A DNA stretch of 64,000 bases from Rhodocyclales bacterium (GCA_003105015.1 PQAF01000014.1:1-64000), one strand, 5' to 3'. Shown: positions 8,357-17,972, numbered from the stretch's first letter. Program-made: numbers and translations. Notes: generated by a model not told the origin, from the sequence alone.

Positions 8357-10686
8357 GCGTTGGCATCCGTGAGATAGAGGTATTTCTGGAAACCGGCGAA
8401 CACGCGGCCGATCTCCTCGGGCTGGCCGAGATCAGCCACGGCGTCGGCGATGGAGTCGCGGTACTTCAATTTCAGCAGCGGCGTCAGCTTGGCCTGGTCG
8501 AGCTCTTCCACGCCGATGCTGATGTAGTGCGCCAGCACGAAGTCGAGAAACGCGCGTTGCCTGTCGTTGAAATGCGGGTCGATCAGCATCCTGGCATGGT
8601 CGGCCCGCTCCCTGCGGGTCAGCGGCTCCAGGGCATAGGCGACGTGGGCCAGCACGTCGAACAGGTCGCTCTGCTCGGCGTCGATGAGCTTCTGCATCTC
8701 GGCCAGTTGATCGTGGCCGAAGCCCTTTTCCGCCAGCCCTTCGAGCAGCTTCCGGCGCGTGTCGGGCGCGCTCCACAACCGGCGCAGTTCCTCCTCGTCC
8801 CTGAAGAATTCCGGCAGCCTGCCGAACAGCGCCTCCATGAATTGCACAGCCGACATCGGTGTGCCGTCGGGATGCCAGAAGCTCGTCGCCATCATGTGCT
8901 GGATGTGGCGCGCCTTGCCGTCGGCGAGCTTCACCTTGACCTTGCGGCGCGGCGGCGGGCGGTTGTCGGGGTCCGGTTCGCGCACTTCCGGCGGCGGGCG
9001 GGGTGTCGGCGAAGGATAGGCGACCTCCGGCTCCGCGGGTTCGCCGTCCCATTCCGGGTCGCTGAAATGGTGGTGCGCCCGGACGAAGTCGTAGATGGTG
9101 AAGTAGTCCTTGCCCTCGTAGAGCCGCGTGCCGCGGCCGATGATCTGCTTGAACTCGATCATCGAATTGATCGGCCGCAGCAGCACGATGTTGCGCACGT
9201 TGCGCGCATCCACGCCGGTCGACAGCTTCTGCGAGGTGGTCAGGATCGTCGGGATGGTCTTCTCGTTGTCCTGGAAGTCGCGCAGCCACTGCTCGCCGAG
9301 CGCCCCGTCGTCGGCCGTGACGCGCTGGCAGTAGTCGGGATCGCTACTGGTACCTTGGGCCTTGACCTGGTTGACGAGGTCGCGGATCGCCAGCGCATGG
9401 GTCTGGTTGGCGCAGAACACCAGCGTCTTCTCGCGCTGGTCGATCTGCCCCATGAAGATTTCGACGCGCTTCCTTTCGCGCTCGCGAATCTCGATGATGC
9501 GGTTGAAATCCTTTTCCTCGTAGCGCTTGCCGGCCTCGATCTCGCCCTCGACCACGGTGTCGTCGGGCGTGAACACGTAATCGTCGAGCGTGGTGGCGAT
9601 CTGCTTGACGCGGAAGGGCGTCAGGAAGCCGTCGTTGATGCCGTCCCTGAGCGAATAGACGAACACCGGCTCGCCGAAGTAGGCGTAAGTATCGACGTTG
9701 TCTTTGCGCTTCGGCGTCGCCGTCAGGCCCAGCTGCACGGCCGGCGCGAAGTAGTCGAGGATGCCGCGCCAGTTGCTCTCGTCGTTGGCCCCGCCCCGGT
9801 GACATTCGTCGATGACGATGAAATCGAAGAAGTCCTGCGGGTACTCGCCGAAATACGGCGCGGGTTGACCCTCCTTCGCATCGCCGCTCATGAAGGTCTG
9901 GAAGATGGTGAAGAAGATGCTGCCGTTCTTCGGCACCTTGCCCTTCTTGCGGATGTCGTCCGGCGCGATGCGCACCAGCGCATCGTCGGGGAACGCCGAA
10001 AAGGCATTGTAGGCCTGGTCGGCGAGGATGTTGCGGTCGGCGAGGAACAGGATGCGCGGCCGGCGCGTCGGTTCGCCGCTGAGGTTCCAGCGGCTGTGGA
10101 ACAGCTTCCACGCGATCTGGAAGGCGATGAAGGTCTTGCCCGTGCCCGTCGCCAGGGTCAGCAGGATGCGATTGCGCCCCCCGGCCAGCGCCGCCAGCGC
10201 ACGCTCGACGGCGATGTCCTGGTAGTAGCGCCCCTGGAAGAAGCCGCCCCGGTCCTCGAAGGGCACGGCGGCGAAGCGGTCGCGCCAGGCGTTGGCCGTG
10301 GCGAAGGCGAGGTTCCAGAGCTCGTCGGGCGTCGGAAAGCCGGCCCGCTCGCCTTCCGCGCCGGTCTGCATGTCGATGCCGTAGACGCCCTGCCCGTTGC
10401 TGGCGTAGGCGAAGCGGACCGCCAGCTTGCCGGCGTAGTCCTTGGCCTGGCCGACGCCCTCGGTGAGTTCCTTGTCCCAGGCCTTCGCCTCCACCACCGC
10501 CAGCCGGGTGTTGCGGTATTCGAGGACGTAATCCGCGCTCAAGGCCTTGCCGCGCCGGCCCGCACCCTCCAGCCGCCCGGGCGTGATCGGGTATTCGCGC
10601 CTGACACGGCTGCCCTCGACCCGGCCCCAGCCGGCGGCGGCGAGGGCCGGGTCGATGTGCTCGGCGCGGGTCTCGGCTTCGTTCAT
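8353..10686 (-). CDS. hsdR: Type I restriction endonuclease subunit R (HsdR, EcoEI-like)
   Basis: The motor and nuclease subunit of a type I restriction-modification complex, which translocates and cuts unmethylated DNA. The N-terminal nuclease domain shows D52 and the E66-x-K68 pair (VVEAKAW). The helicase core has Walker A LATGTGKT (~178-185), the DECH box near residue 297, the TATP motif in LGLTATPKRK, and the C-terminal motif VI region ending IIGRGTRL. The rest matches the C-terminal domain of the EcoEI R family. At 777 residues it is short compared with EcoR124 HsdR but normal for the EcoEI class. It overlaps fic upstream and rdgB downstream, both by ATGA. Confidence 0.93.
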   Translation of the reverse strand: MNEAETRAEHIDPALAAAGWGRVEGSRVRREYPITPGRLEGAGRRGKALSADYVLEYRNTRLAVVEAKAWDKELTEGVGQAKDYAGKLAVRFAYASNGQGVYGIDMQTGAEGERAGFPTPDELWNLAFATANAWRDRFAAVPFEDRGGFFQGRYYQDIAVERALAALAGGRNRILLTLATGTGKTFIAFQIAWKLFHSRWNLSGEPTRRPRILFLADRNILADQAYNAFSAFPDDALVRIAPDDIRKKGKVPKNGSIFFTIFQTFMSGDAKEGQPAPYFGEYPQDFFDFIVIDECHRGGANDESNWRGILDYFAPAVQLGLTATPKRKDNVDTYAYFGEPVFVYSLRDGINDGFLTPFRVKQIATTLDDYVFTPDDTVVEGEIEAGKRYEEKDFNRIIEIRERERKRVEIFMGQIDQREKTLVFCANQTHALAIRDLVNQVKAQGTSSDPDYCQRVTADDGALGEQWLRDFQDNEKTIPTILTTSQKLSTGVDARNVRNIVLLRPINSMIEFKQIIGRGTRLYEGKDYFTIYDFVRAHHHFSDPEWDGEPAEPEVAYPSPTPRPPPEVREPDPDNRPPPRRKVKVKLADGKARHIQHMMATSFWHPDGTPMSAVQFMEALFGRLPEFFRDEEELRRLWSAPDTRRKLLEGLAEKGFGHDQLAEMQKLIDAEQSDLFDVLAHVAYALEPLTRRERADHARMLIDPHFNDRQRAFLDFVLAHYISIGVEELDQAKLTPLLKLKYRDSIADAVADLGQPEEIGRVFAGFQKYLYLTDANA

Positions 10687-11690
10687 GCGTTTTTTAGCAC
10701 GTAGCGGCCGGTCTTGTTACCGCCGACCTTCTCGACCACGCCGGCATCCAGCAGCGGACGCAGCAGGTCCATCGCACCCTGCCGCGACACGCCCAATGCT
10801 GCCCAGATTTCCGCCGGTGCCATGCCGCCGTGGTCGCGCAGCAAGTGCAGCAGTTGTTCCTGGCGCGGGCGCAAGACCAGCTTTCCGGTCGAGCCGACCT
10901 GCAGGGTCTGAATTCGCAGCCACACCCGCTCCAGCGTTTGGCGCAATCCGGTGGCGCAGTATTCCAGCCAGGCGCTGAGGTCGTCCCCGGCCTCGCGCAC
11001 GCCTTGCAAAGCGGCGTAGTAGGCAGGCCGATCCTCCCAGTAATACTCGTCCACGGCAAAGATGTGGTGGGTATCGAAGCCGCGCCGGTAGAGCTCCCAC
11101 AGGGCCAGCGCCCGCCCGGTGCGGCCGTTGCCGTCCGCGAAGGGGTGGATGGCTTCGAAGCGGTAATGCAGGATCGCCGAACTGAGTATCGGCGACAGCT
11201 TTGCCGCCGCGCCGTTCCACCACTCCAACAGCTCGAACATCAGCCCCGAAACGGCATCCGGCGGTGGCGGCAGATAGTTGCCGACGCGGACGGCGATCAT
11301 GCGGTATTTCCCGGCTTCGCCCTGATCCATCACCTCGCCGGCCAGGATGCGATGCAGTTCGAGGATGTCGGTTTGGCGGATGGCTTTCTTGGCCGCGTGT
11401 TTTTCCACGAAGCGCAATCCGGCGAAGTAGTTGATGACTTCGCGCTTGGGTCGCGTGCCGGGCGCGGAAAGTTCGCGCCCTTCTTCCAGCGCGCGCACCT
11501 GTTCGAGCGTCAGCGGGTTGCCCTCGATGGCCGTCGAGGCGTGCGCGTTGCGGGTGCGGGTGTCCTTTTGCAGGGCGGGAATCCAGGCCAGGTCCACCAC
11601 CGCATTCTGGAGGCGCTCGCGCAAGGCCGCCACCTGCTCGACTTCGGCCAGCAGGGCGGGAGTGATCGTGAACAGCGGGACATAGGCCAT
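10683..11690 (-). CDS. Fic-family protein with N-terminal inhibitory helix and C-terminal winged helix
   Basis: Fic enzymes transfer AMP or another phospho-group to hydroxyl side chains. The 335-residue protein has the complete active-site motif HPFADGNGRTGR (182-193). It also has the autoinhibitory [S/T]xxxE[G/N] motif as STAIEG (52-57), placing it in class II, where the inhibitory helix is in the same chain. The last ~70 residues form a winged-helix DNA-binding domain (PAEIWAALGVSRQGAMDLL), so it may regulate its own or neighbouring genes. It sits between dinD-like and hsdR in the restriction operon. Its target is unknown. Three GTCAAG direct repeats lie just upstream of its start. Confidence 0.9.
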   Translation of the reverse strand: MAYVPLFTITPALLAEVEQVAALRERLQNAVVDLAWIPALQKDTRTRNAHASTAIEGNPLTLEQVRALEEGRELSAPGTRPKREVINYFAGLRFVEKHAAKKAIRQTDILELHRILAGEVMDQGEAGKYRMIAVRVGNYLPPPPDAVSGLMFELLEWWNGAAAKLSPILSSAILHYRFEAIHPFADGNGRTGRALALWELYRRGFDTHHIFAVDEYYWEDRPAYYAALQGVREAGDDLSAWLEYCATGLRQTLERVWLRIQTLQVGSTGKLVLRPRQEQLLHLLRDHGGMAPAEIWAALGVSRQGAMDLLRPLLDAGVVEKVGGNKTGRYVLKNA

Positions 11691-11706
11691 GACGGCAGCC
11701 TAAGTG

Positions 11707-11755
11707 AAAGTCAAGTATCAGTCAAGTTATGTGTCAAGCCGGCTGGAAAGTCAGT
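11707..11755. promoter_or_regulatory. GTCAAG direct repeats and AAAGTCAGT word upstream of fic
   Basis: GTCAAG occurs at 11710, 11721 and 11733, spacings of 11 and 12 bases or about one helical turn, just before the minus-strand fic start. Such phased repeats suit a DNA-binding protein, perhaps the winged helix of Fic itself. An AAAGTCAGT word lies at 11747-11755. This is the only sizeable gap (81 bases) inside the restriction operon. Confidence 0.4.
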
Positions 11756-11771
11756 GCCGGCGGGACGGCGG

Positions 11772-12614
11772 TCAGCGCTTCTTCGTTATCTTGCGCGGCG
11801 TCGCCTTGCCCGGCGGCAGGAAATTCTCGCCCGTCACCACCGGCTTGCCGGTCTTCGCCTCCAGCGCCTTGCGCGCCTGCCTGGCGATGGCGCCGCCCTT
11901 GGTCGCGGCCTCGGCATTTTCCGTCATGCCGGTGGCTTCCTCGGTCTCGGCGATCTGCCGGGTCGATAGCTCGGCCAGCGCGGTAAAGATCAGCTCCGCC
12001 TCGCTCATGTGGTCGCGCAAATTATGGTCTTGCAGCCCCTTGATCTGCTTGTGCGTCTTCACGCTCATGCCCGACCATTCCTGATGGATGATATTGGTCA
12101 GGATGGCGAATTCCTCGCCTGCCTTGATCTCGTGGCTGGCCCAGTAGTCGGTCAGCTTGTTGCGTGTTTCCTGCCCGGTCATGCGCTGCTGTATCCACTT
12201 CTCGCTGCGCCCGTGCTTCTTCCAGGTCTCGCGGGCGCGGTCCAGCGAACGCGCCGGATCGGCCATTTCCTGCATGCGCTCGTAGCCCACCTTGGCCAGC
12301 CAGAGCTTGATCGGTTCTGCCTTGGGGCTGGGGATGCTCTGCACGATGCGCAGCAAGCTTTCCGCCGTGGCAACGTCGGTCAGCCGTTGCTTGCCATCGC
12401 TGGCTGGCATTTTCAACTGTCGACAAAGTGTCGACAGTTGAGCGCCGTCTTCCAGTTCCACCCGCTGCTTCATCTTGAACCAGTAGTCGCGCGCATTGGC
12501 GCTGTCGGTGAGCGCCTGCACTACGTCAATGACCGAAAACCACCAGACTTCCGTTTCCTCGTCATACACGCGGCGAATGTTCTTGCCATCGAATTGTGCG
12601 GCCTGAATGGTCAT
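11772..12614 (-). CDS. BRO-N/DinD-like DNA damage-inducible-type protein
   Basis: A 280-residue protein. The N-terminal ~110 residues (VWWFSVIDVVQALTDS ... YWFKMKQR) are a BRO-N-type DNA-binding domain as in phage antirepressors. The C-terminal half (TNIIHQEWSGMSVKTHKQIKGL, then HMSEAELIFTALAELSTRQI and TGKPVVTGENFLPP) resembles the DinD family, whose E. coli member antagonises RecA filaments. Genes of this type are common passengers in type I restriction loci. Its role here is unknown; regulation of, or protection during, restriction is an inference. The coding sequence contains a perfect 13-bp-arm palindrome at 12413-12441. It lies 11 bases after the orphan HsdS tail. Confidence 0.75.
   Translation of the reverse strand: MTIQAAQFDGKNIRRVYDEETEVWWFSVIDVVQALTDSANARDYWFKMKQRVELEDGAQLSTLCRQLKMPASDGKQRLTDVATAESLLRIVQSIPSPKAEPIKLWLAKVGYERMQEMADPARSLDRARETWKKHGRSEKWIQQRMTGQETRNKLTDYWASHEIKAGEEFAILTNIIHQEWSGMSVKTHKQIKGLQDHNLRDHMSEAELIFTALAELSTRQIAETEEATGMTENAEAATKGGAIARQARKALEAKTGKPVVTGENFLPPGKATPRKITKKR
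12413..12441. repeat. Perfect 13-bp inverted repeat with 3-base loop inside the dinD-like gene
   Basis: The left arm TCAACTGTCGACA (12413-12425) and the right arm TGTCGACAGTTGA (12429-12441) are exact complements separated by AAG. Each arm contains a SalI-type GTCGAC. The repeat encodes residues around LSTLCRQLK of the dinD-like protein. It could form a strong hairpin in the mRNA or be a protein-binding site. Confidence 0.75.
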
Positions 12615-12625
12615 GGTCGGGTTCC

Positions 12626-12760
12626 TTATAGCTGGCCGTTGAAAGCCTGATGCAGCAGCGACTTCTTCAACTCGTCCAGCGCCGCGAGCTTTTGTCGGTA
12701 GAGGGATTCGAGGCGTTGGGTAAGGCTTCGTTCATCATGCCTACGTAGAGAAGCATCCAT
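12626..12760 (-). pseudogene. Orphan HsdS C-terminal tail (44 codons)
   Basis: Reading the minus strand gives a 44-codon frame ending SLYRQKLAALDELKKSLLHQ-AFNGQL. It closely matches the end of the complete HsdS at 14568 ([26 protein letters not shown]). This is the terminal coiled-coil helix by which HsdS binds HsdM. Its ATG overlaps the stop of the DUF262 gene (TGATG). The simplest reading is the 3' remnant of a second or ancestral hsdS, left when the DUF262 gene entered or the hsdS genes recombined. A translated helix that competes for HsdM is possible. Confidence 0.75.
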
Positions 12761-14556
12761 CACAAAACCTCAAACCAATCTCGGATCTTCAGCGCCATCA
12801 GCTTCCTCCGCTCCTCTAAAAATTCACTGAAATCCTTGATTTCACCGTCGAGCATCGAGATGGGAATGCAATTCGCCGTCAAATTCGCCACCATTTCCGA
12901 CTTGTTTGCAATTCCTCCATATTTCTTTGCCCCGCCATTGCACTGTTCGGCTAGCTCCTTGAAATAGATGGCCGGCGGCTTTGCTCCGATGGCGATGTTG
13001 ATTTCGCTTTGCGCAATCACGTAGTTGGCAATCTGGTTGTAAGTTCCCTTGGTCAGGTTCTGACCTTTCAGATACTGGCGCGGGTAAATATGATGCACGT
13101 CTGCCCGGTTGAGCAGCAGGTCGGTCACCGTAATGTCACGCGACAGAAAACCCTTGTCGCCCAATTTGGCCTGGGCAGCTTGGTAGCAGAGAAAATACGG
13201 ACTGCTGATTGACGATGTATCCATGAACTGCGGCAGCATGCCCGCCCAGAAACTGTCTGGCAATTCGTTTGGAACGACGGCGTCGACGTAAGCAAGCACG
13301 CCCTTGCTGCTGATCTGGCGGATATCGAAGTCGAAGGTCGATTCCGGTGAGCCGCTGTAGCGACCGCGCAGCACCGACATTGCGTACCAACGGCGCACTG
13401 CCCTTTCCAGATCCGCCGGCGGAATGCCTTCGGCCCGGCCACGAAGATACAAGATGTAGGCAAAGTTGACCGCGTTCTGGCTGTTGATCAGCTTGCTGGT
13501 GATGAAGCCCGCCGAGCGCAGAATCATCGTGATGCGGTCGAAGTGCGTCTTGTTGACGAAGGCGAGGATGCCGTTCTTTAGCTTGCCGAACGATTCTTCG
13601 GCTATCGCCTCTTCATACTGCTTGGTTTCGAAGTTCCGGCCCGACAGCAAGGCCACCAGGTCCTGCAACTTGCCGCGCCCGAATTCCGAGGTGAAGGCCA
13701 CTCGCAGCATGTCGGTATAGCTCGGGTCGTAGATGTCGTCATTCACATCCGCGATCCACTTCATCTTGTCGAAGAACTCCGACTCGACGAACGCCTTGTC
13801 ACCTTTCTTGATCTTTCCCAGAAACTCTGGCGCCACTGCCAAATGGCAGAAATAGTCAATCGCCTTGCGCAGCATGTTGCCGCCGAAGGATTCGTTGACG
13901 GCGATCTTCGACATCGCAAAATCCGCTTGCGAGAGAGGCGAGCCGGCCGAATTCACGCGGATGAAGATTTCCGTCACCGTCTCGATGTCGAGGTTCTCCG
14001 ACAGTTCGATGATCCCGACGTGGTTATGCACGATTCCACGCAGCTTCTCGATGACCTTGAACACATCGTTCTGCGACACGCCGGCATTCGCCGCGCAATA
14101 GTCGCTGACCAACTGGAACACACTGACCCCCGGGTCGAATACCTTGGCCACATCGGGCAGCCAGGCAACGTTCTTCTGGATCGCCGGGTTGGATACTTCG
14201 AAGGTCTCGTCCTGCGGGTTGAAGGCGATGCGGATCTGCACCGTCTCATAGTCGTCGTTCAACACCTCGATACCAAGCAAAGATGCCATGAGTGCCGTTA
14301 CCCGCTGCTGGCCGTCGATCAGGATGCGCTTGCCGGCGGACGTAGTGCCGTCCTTGAGCTTCACTGTGTGGTTGCGCCATGCGATCAGATAACCGACCGG
14401 ATAGCCCTGATAAAGCGAGTCCAGCAGGTTGCGCACCTTGGTCGCCTCCCAGACAAACGGACGCTGGATTTCCGGAATCGCGATTTCGCCCGACTTGACC
14501 CAGGTGAGGATGGTTTCGATGGGATGCGGCGTGACCGAGTAGCGCTGGGTGGACAT
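12760..14556 (-). CDS. DUF262/HNH protein of the GmrSD type (putative type IV-like nuclease)
   Basis: A 598-residue protein with an N-terminal DUF262 (ParB/Srx-like NTPase) domain. [10 protein letters not shown] lies at ~27-36 and the DGQQR motif at 81-85, the same residues used by GmrS and BrxU-type proteins. The C-terminal region has an HNH-like site, [13 protein letters not shown], followed by [16 protein letters not shown]. GmrSD proteins cut modified (glucosylated) phage DNA and so complement a type I system that cuts unmodified DNA. It lies 11 bases downstream of hsdS and is flanked on its far side by a duplicated HsdS tail. Its codon use looks less GC-biased than that of hemW or rph, consistent with recent acquisition. 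Substrate specificity cannot be read. Confidence 0.85.
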   Translation of the reverse strand: MSTQRYSVTPHPIETILTWVKSGEIAIPEIQRPFVWEATKVRNLLDSLYQGYPVGYLIAWRNHTVKLKDGTTSAGKRILIDGQQRVTALMASLLGIEVLNDDYETVQIRIAFNPQDETFEVSNPAIQKNVAWLPDVAKVFDPGVSVFQLVSDYCAANAGVSQNDVFKVIEKLRGIVHNHVGIIELSENLDIETVTEIFIRVNSAGSPLSQADFAMSKIAVNESFGGNMLRKAIDYFCHLAVAPEFLGKIKKGDKAFVESEFFDKMKWIADVNDDIYDPSYTDMLRVAFTSEFGRGKLQDLVALLSGRNFETKQYEEAIAEESFGKLKNGILAFVNKTHFDRITMILRSAGFITSKLINSQNAVNFAYILYLRGRAEGIPPADLERAVRRWYAMSVLRGRYSGSPESTFDFDIRQISSKGVLAYVDAVVPNELPDSFWAGMLPQFMDTSSISSPYFLCYQAAQAKLGDKGFLSRDITVTDLLLNRADVHHIYPRQYLKGQNLTKGTYNQIANYVIAQSEINIAIGAKPPAIYFKELAEQCNGGAKKYGGIANKSEMVANLTANCIPISMLDGEIKDFSEFLEERRKLMALKIRDWFEVL

Positions 14557-14567
14557 TGAGAGCCTCG

Positions 14568-15776
14568 CTAAAGTTGGCCAGAGAAGGCTTGGTGGAGCAG
14601 GGACCTTTTCAGGTCACCAAGAGCGGTCAGTTTTTGCCGGTAGAGGGATTCGAGGTATTGGGTTTCTTCTGCCAGCGCAGCCAACCTCACTACGATACGT
14701 TCCTGCTCGGGTACCGATGACGGAAATGCAACGACAACTTGTCCAATCTTGGCCGGGGAGGTATGGCGAACTTTCACGCCGGAAGCATTGGAGTGGATTG
14801 CCTGCCGAACGTGCGGAATATTGAAAACGTGGAAGAAGAACTCATTCATCCATACTGCCCCAGGCTTTCTGGTTACAAGACCAAGTCGCTGGTTGTGCAG
14901 AAATCTGTTGGACTCGGGCACGAGAATAGGGCTACCAAGCAGCCCCGCCGCCTGTTCGGTCATGGCCACGAGCAGGTCGCCTTTTCTTAGCACATAGTCA
15001 CGCGGAATCTCGCCTACATAGTATTTCTGCTTTTCGCCACGATCACGGTAACCGCCTGTTTCGTAGAAATTGCCCGGTGTCAGCAGTACGTATTCGCCTG
15101 AGCTGCTGAAATACTCTCCTTCAAAGGCGTAGCCATGTTTGATGTCGCAAATTTCCGATAGGGGCTTCTCCATCCACCCCTCCCCCCGTTCCGTGAAAAC
15201 CTTCTGCAAATGGCTCTCGAACAAAGCGCGGGCGTTCTGGAGATTCTGTTCGGCGTTGGCCTTGGCGGTGGCGATGCCGTCGAAGGCTTTGTCGAGGATG
15301 GCGACGATGCGGTGTTGTTCAGGGAGCGGGGGTAGGGCAACCGGGATGCCGGCAATCAACGGGAGATTCAGGGAAGGGTAGGCGTGATCCTGCACAAGGT
15401 CTTGGGCTGACACCGTACTCAAGAAGTACAGCAGATAACGCCGATCTACCTTCGATTCGTCGCCGACGATGGTTGCAAGATGGCTGGAAACGTAACCATC
15501 CACGCCCAACATCACACGATGATTCAAGAAGGTTGAAGCCCCGCTCTTCGGAAAAAGAATCGTCCCTGCCGGGAATCGACGAAGCCCCTTGGCGCCTTCA
15601 TCGTTCAAGTAATCAGTCGATTCGTCAATGTCGCCAAAACGGATGCGCCCCGCGTCGGATGTGCGAAAGAACGGGTGGGTACCATTGGCAAACACTGCAT
15701 CGCCTTGTGGGGCTGAATTCCCTGCCCCAACTTGAGCGATGGAACCAAGCGTTGTTTGCTGCCACCCTGCCTTCAC
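14568..15776 (-). CDS. hsdS: Type I restriction-modification specificity subunit HsdS
   Basis: The DNA-recognition subunit, 402 residues, with two target-recognition domains (~1-150 and ~200-345). Each is followed by a conserved coiled-coil segment introduced by [18 protein letters not shown] (~150-167) and [14 protein letters not shown] (~355-370). The two recognition domains share little similarity, so a bipartite asymmetric target is expected. Its start overlaps the hsdM stop (ATGA). The last 30 residues are duplicated beyond the DUF262 gene at 12626-12760. Confidence 0.93.
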   Translation of the reverse strand: MKAGWQQTTLGSIAQVGAGNSAPQGDAVFANGTHPFFRTSDAGRIRFGDIDESTDYLNDEGAKGLRRFPAGTILFPKSGASTFLNHRVMLGVDGYVSSHLATIVGDESKVDRRYLLYFLSTVSAQDLVQDHAYPSLNLPLIAGIPVALPPLPEQHRIVAILDKAFDGIATAKANAEQNLQNARALFESHLQKVFTERGEGWMEKPLSEICDIKHGYAFEGEYFSSSGEYVLLTPGNFYETGGYRDRGEKQKYYVGEIPRDYVLRKGDLLVAMTEQAAGLLGSPILVPESNRFLHNQRLGLVTRKPGAVWMNEFFFHVFNIPHVRQAIHSNASGVKVRHTSPAKIGQVVVAFPSSVPEQERIVVRLAALAEETQYLESLYRQKLTALGDLKRSLLHQAFSGQL

Positions 15777-17224
15777 AGCATCGCCTTGATCTTCGCCAGC
15801 ACGTCCGCGCTCTCGGCATCCAGTGCGGCGATTTCGTCGAGGATGGCCTGCGGGCTGCGGTGGGCGACGACCTCATTGCCGTTGGGATTCTTCACCGAGA
15901 GATCGCAAGTCGCCGTATCACCGGGACTGACTTTCACGCGCCAGCTCTTCGGCGACTCGGCGAAGGTCTTTTGCATTTCGACGAACTCGGCGAGATCGTC
16001 GTCATTCAGTGGGTTGGTCTTGCCGAGGTTGCGGCCGGGGTCGAGCTGGTAGTACCAGATGCTGCGCGTCGGCGCGCCTTTCTCGAAGAACAGCACGACG
16101 GTCTTGACGCCGGCGCCCTGGAAGGTGCCGCCGGGGCAGTCGAGGATGGTGTGCAGGTTGCACGATTCCAGCAGTAGTTTGCGCAGGCTGACCGAAGCGT
16201 TGTCGGTATTCGAGAGGAAAGTGTTCTTGATGACGACGCCGGCGCGGCCGCCGGCCTTGAGCATCTTGATGAAGTGCTGCAGGAACAGAAAAGCCGTCTC
16301 GCCGGTGCGGATGGAGAAGTTCTGCTGCACTTCCTTGCGCTCCTTGCCGCCGAAGGGCGGATTGGCGAGGATGACCTCGAAGCGCTGGCTGTCCTGCACG
16401 TCGGCGAGGTTGAGCGCCAGCGTGTTGGCGTGCACGATGTTGGGCGTCTCGACGCCATGCAGGATCATGTTCATGATCGCGATGACGTAGGCGAGCGACT
16501 TCTTCTCGATGCCGTAGAAGGTGCGCTCCTGCAGGGTCTTGAGGTCGGCCGTGGTGAGCTTGCCGGCCTTGAGGTAGTCGAAAGCTTCGCAAAGGAAGCC
16601 GGCCGAGCCGCAGGCGCCGTCGTAGATGCGCTCGCCGATCTTCGGCCGGACCACCCGCACCATGGCGCGGATCAGCGGGCGCGGGGTGTAGTACTCGCCG
16701 CCGTTGCGCCCTGCGTTGCCCATGCGCTTGATCTTCTCTTCGTAGAGCGCCGAGAGTTCGTGCTTCTCGGCCTGCGAGCGGAATTGCAGCTCGTCGATGT
16801 GGTCGATGATCTCGCGCAGGTTGTAGCCGCTGTGGATCTTGTTCTTGATCTCGCCGAAGATCTCGCCGATCTTGTATTCGATGGTGTTCGGCCCGGCGGC
16901 CTTCTGCTTGAAGGCGTGCAGGTAGGGAAACAGCGTGCGATCGACGAAATCGCGCAGATCGTCGCCGGTGAGGGCCTTGTTGTGGTCGAGCCGGCCGTCG
17001 GGCCCCTTGGGCGCGGCCCAGCTTTCCCAGCGGTAGGGCGGGGCGAGGATGTAGCTGTATTTCTTTCCTTCCAGCGCCGCCTCGGCCGCCTTGTCCTGCT
17101 CCAGGCCGTCGAGGTATTTCAGGAACAGCAGCCAGGAGGTCTGCTCGGTGTAGTCGAGCTCGGTGGTGCAGCCGGCTTCTTTCCAGAGGACGTCGTCTAC
17201 GTTCCTGAATGCCTGCTCGAACAT
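15773..17224 (-). CDS. hsdM: Type I restriction-modification DNA methyltransferase subunit HsdM
   Basis: An N6-adenine methyltransferase that protects host DNA with HsdS. The 483-residue protein has the N-terminal helical HsdM domain, the SAM-binding DGACGSAGFL (202-211) and the catalytic NPPFG (288-292). Overlap with hsdS (ATGA) and the downstream hsdR complete the system. It starts 14 bases after the end of rph on the same strand, so it is probably transcribed from the upstream housekeeping promoter, perhaps with an internal one. It is unusual that the operon runs M-S-...-R into rdgB without a gap. Confidence 0.95.
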   Translation of the reverse strand: MFEQAFRNVDDVLWKEAGCTTELDYTEQTSWLLFLKYLDGLEQDKAAEAALEGKKYSYILAPPYRWESWAAPKGPDGRLDHNKALTGDDLRDFVDRTLFPYLHAFKQKAAGPNTIEYKIGEIFGEIKNKIHSGYNLREIIDHIDELQFRSQAEKHELSALYEEKIKRMGNAGRNGGEYYTPRPLIRAMVRVVRPKIGERIYDGACGSAGFLCEAFDYLKAGKLTTADLKTLQERTFYGIEKKSLAYVIAIMNMILHGVETPNIVHANTLALNLADVQDSQRFEVILANPPFGGKERKEVQQNFSIRTGETAFLFLQHFIKMLKAGGRAGVVIKNTFLSNTDNASVSLRKLLLESCNLHTILDCPGGTFQGAGVKTVVLFFEKGAPTRSIWYYQLDPGRNLGKTNPLNDDDLAEFVEMQKTFAESPKSWRVKVSPGDTATCDLSVKNPNGNEVVAHRSPQAILDEIAALDAESADVLAKIKAML

Positions 17225-17237
17225 GCCCTGTTGCCGC

Positions 17238-17972
17238 TTATCGCCGTTCCGCCAGGACTGACTTTTGTTCCGCGATGAGTTGCGCGATGCCGCGCTCGGC
17301 CAGGCCGAGCAGGGTGTCGAGTTCGGCGCGGCTGAACGGTGCGCCTTCCGCCGTGCCCTGCAGCTCGATCATGCCGCCGGAGGCGGTCATCACCACGTTC
17401 ATGTCGGTGTCGCAGGCGGAATCTTCCGGATAGTCGAGGTCGAGCACCGGCAGGCCGTCGTAGATGCCCACCGAGACGGCGGCGACCAGCTCGCGCAGCG
17501 GGTGGCGCGCGATGGCGCCCTCGGCGACGAGCTTCGAGAAGGCGTCGTGGGCGGCGACGCAGGCGCCGGTGATGGAGGCGGTGCGCGTGCCGCCGTCGGC
17601 CTGCAGCACGTCGCAGTCGATCTGCACGGTGCGCTCGCCGAGCGCCTCGAGGTCGGTGACGGCGCGCAGGGCGCGGCCGATCAGGCGCTGGATCTCCAGC
17701 GTGCGCCCGCTCTGCTTGCCCTTGGCCGCCTCGCGCGCGCTGCGCGTGTGCGTCGAGCGCGGCAGCATGCCGTATTCGGCGGTGAGCCAGCCCTGGCCGA
17801 GGCCGCGCAGGAAGCCCGGCACGCCCGGCTCGACGCTGGCGGTGCACAGCACCTTCGTGTCGCCGAATTCCACCAGCACCGAGCCCTCGGCGTGGCGCGT
17901 GTAGTTGCGCGTGATCGTCACGCGGCGCAGTTCGTCGGCGCGGCGGCCGCTGGGTCTTGTGATGGATTTCAT
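17238..17972 (-). CDS. rph: Ribonuclease PH
   Basis: A phosphorolytic 3'-5' exoribonuclease that trims tRNA 3' ends. The 244 residues match the family length. Diagnostic segments are the N-terminal [33 protein letters not shown] and [20 protein letters not shown]. The ATG at 17972 gives this N-terminus and overlaps the PP2C stop by four bases. An AAAGTCAGTC word is in the last codons (17257-17265). The restriction island follows directly. Confidence 0.97.
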   Translation of the reverse strand: MKSITRPSGRRADELRRVTITRNYTRHAEGSVLVEFGDTKVLCTASVEPGVPGFLRGLGQGWLTAEYGMLPRSTHTRSAREAAKGKQSGRTLEIQRLIGRALRAVTDLEALGERTVQIDCDVLQADGGTRTASITGACVAAHDAFSKLVAEGAIARHPLRELVAAVSVGIYDGLPVLDLDYPEDSACDTDMNVVMTASGGMIELQGTAEGAPFSRAELDTLLGLAERGIAQLIAEQKSVLAERR

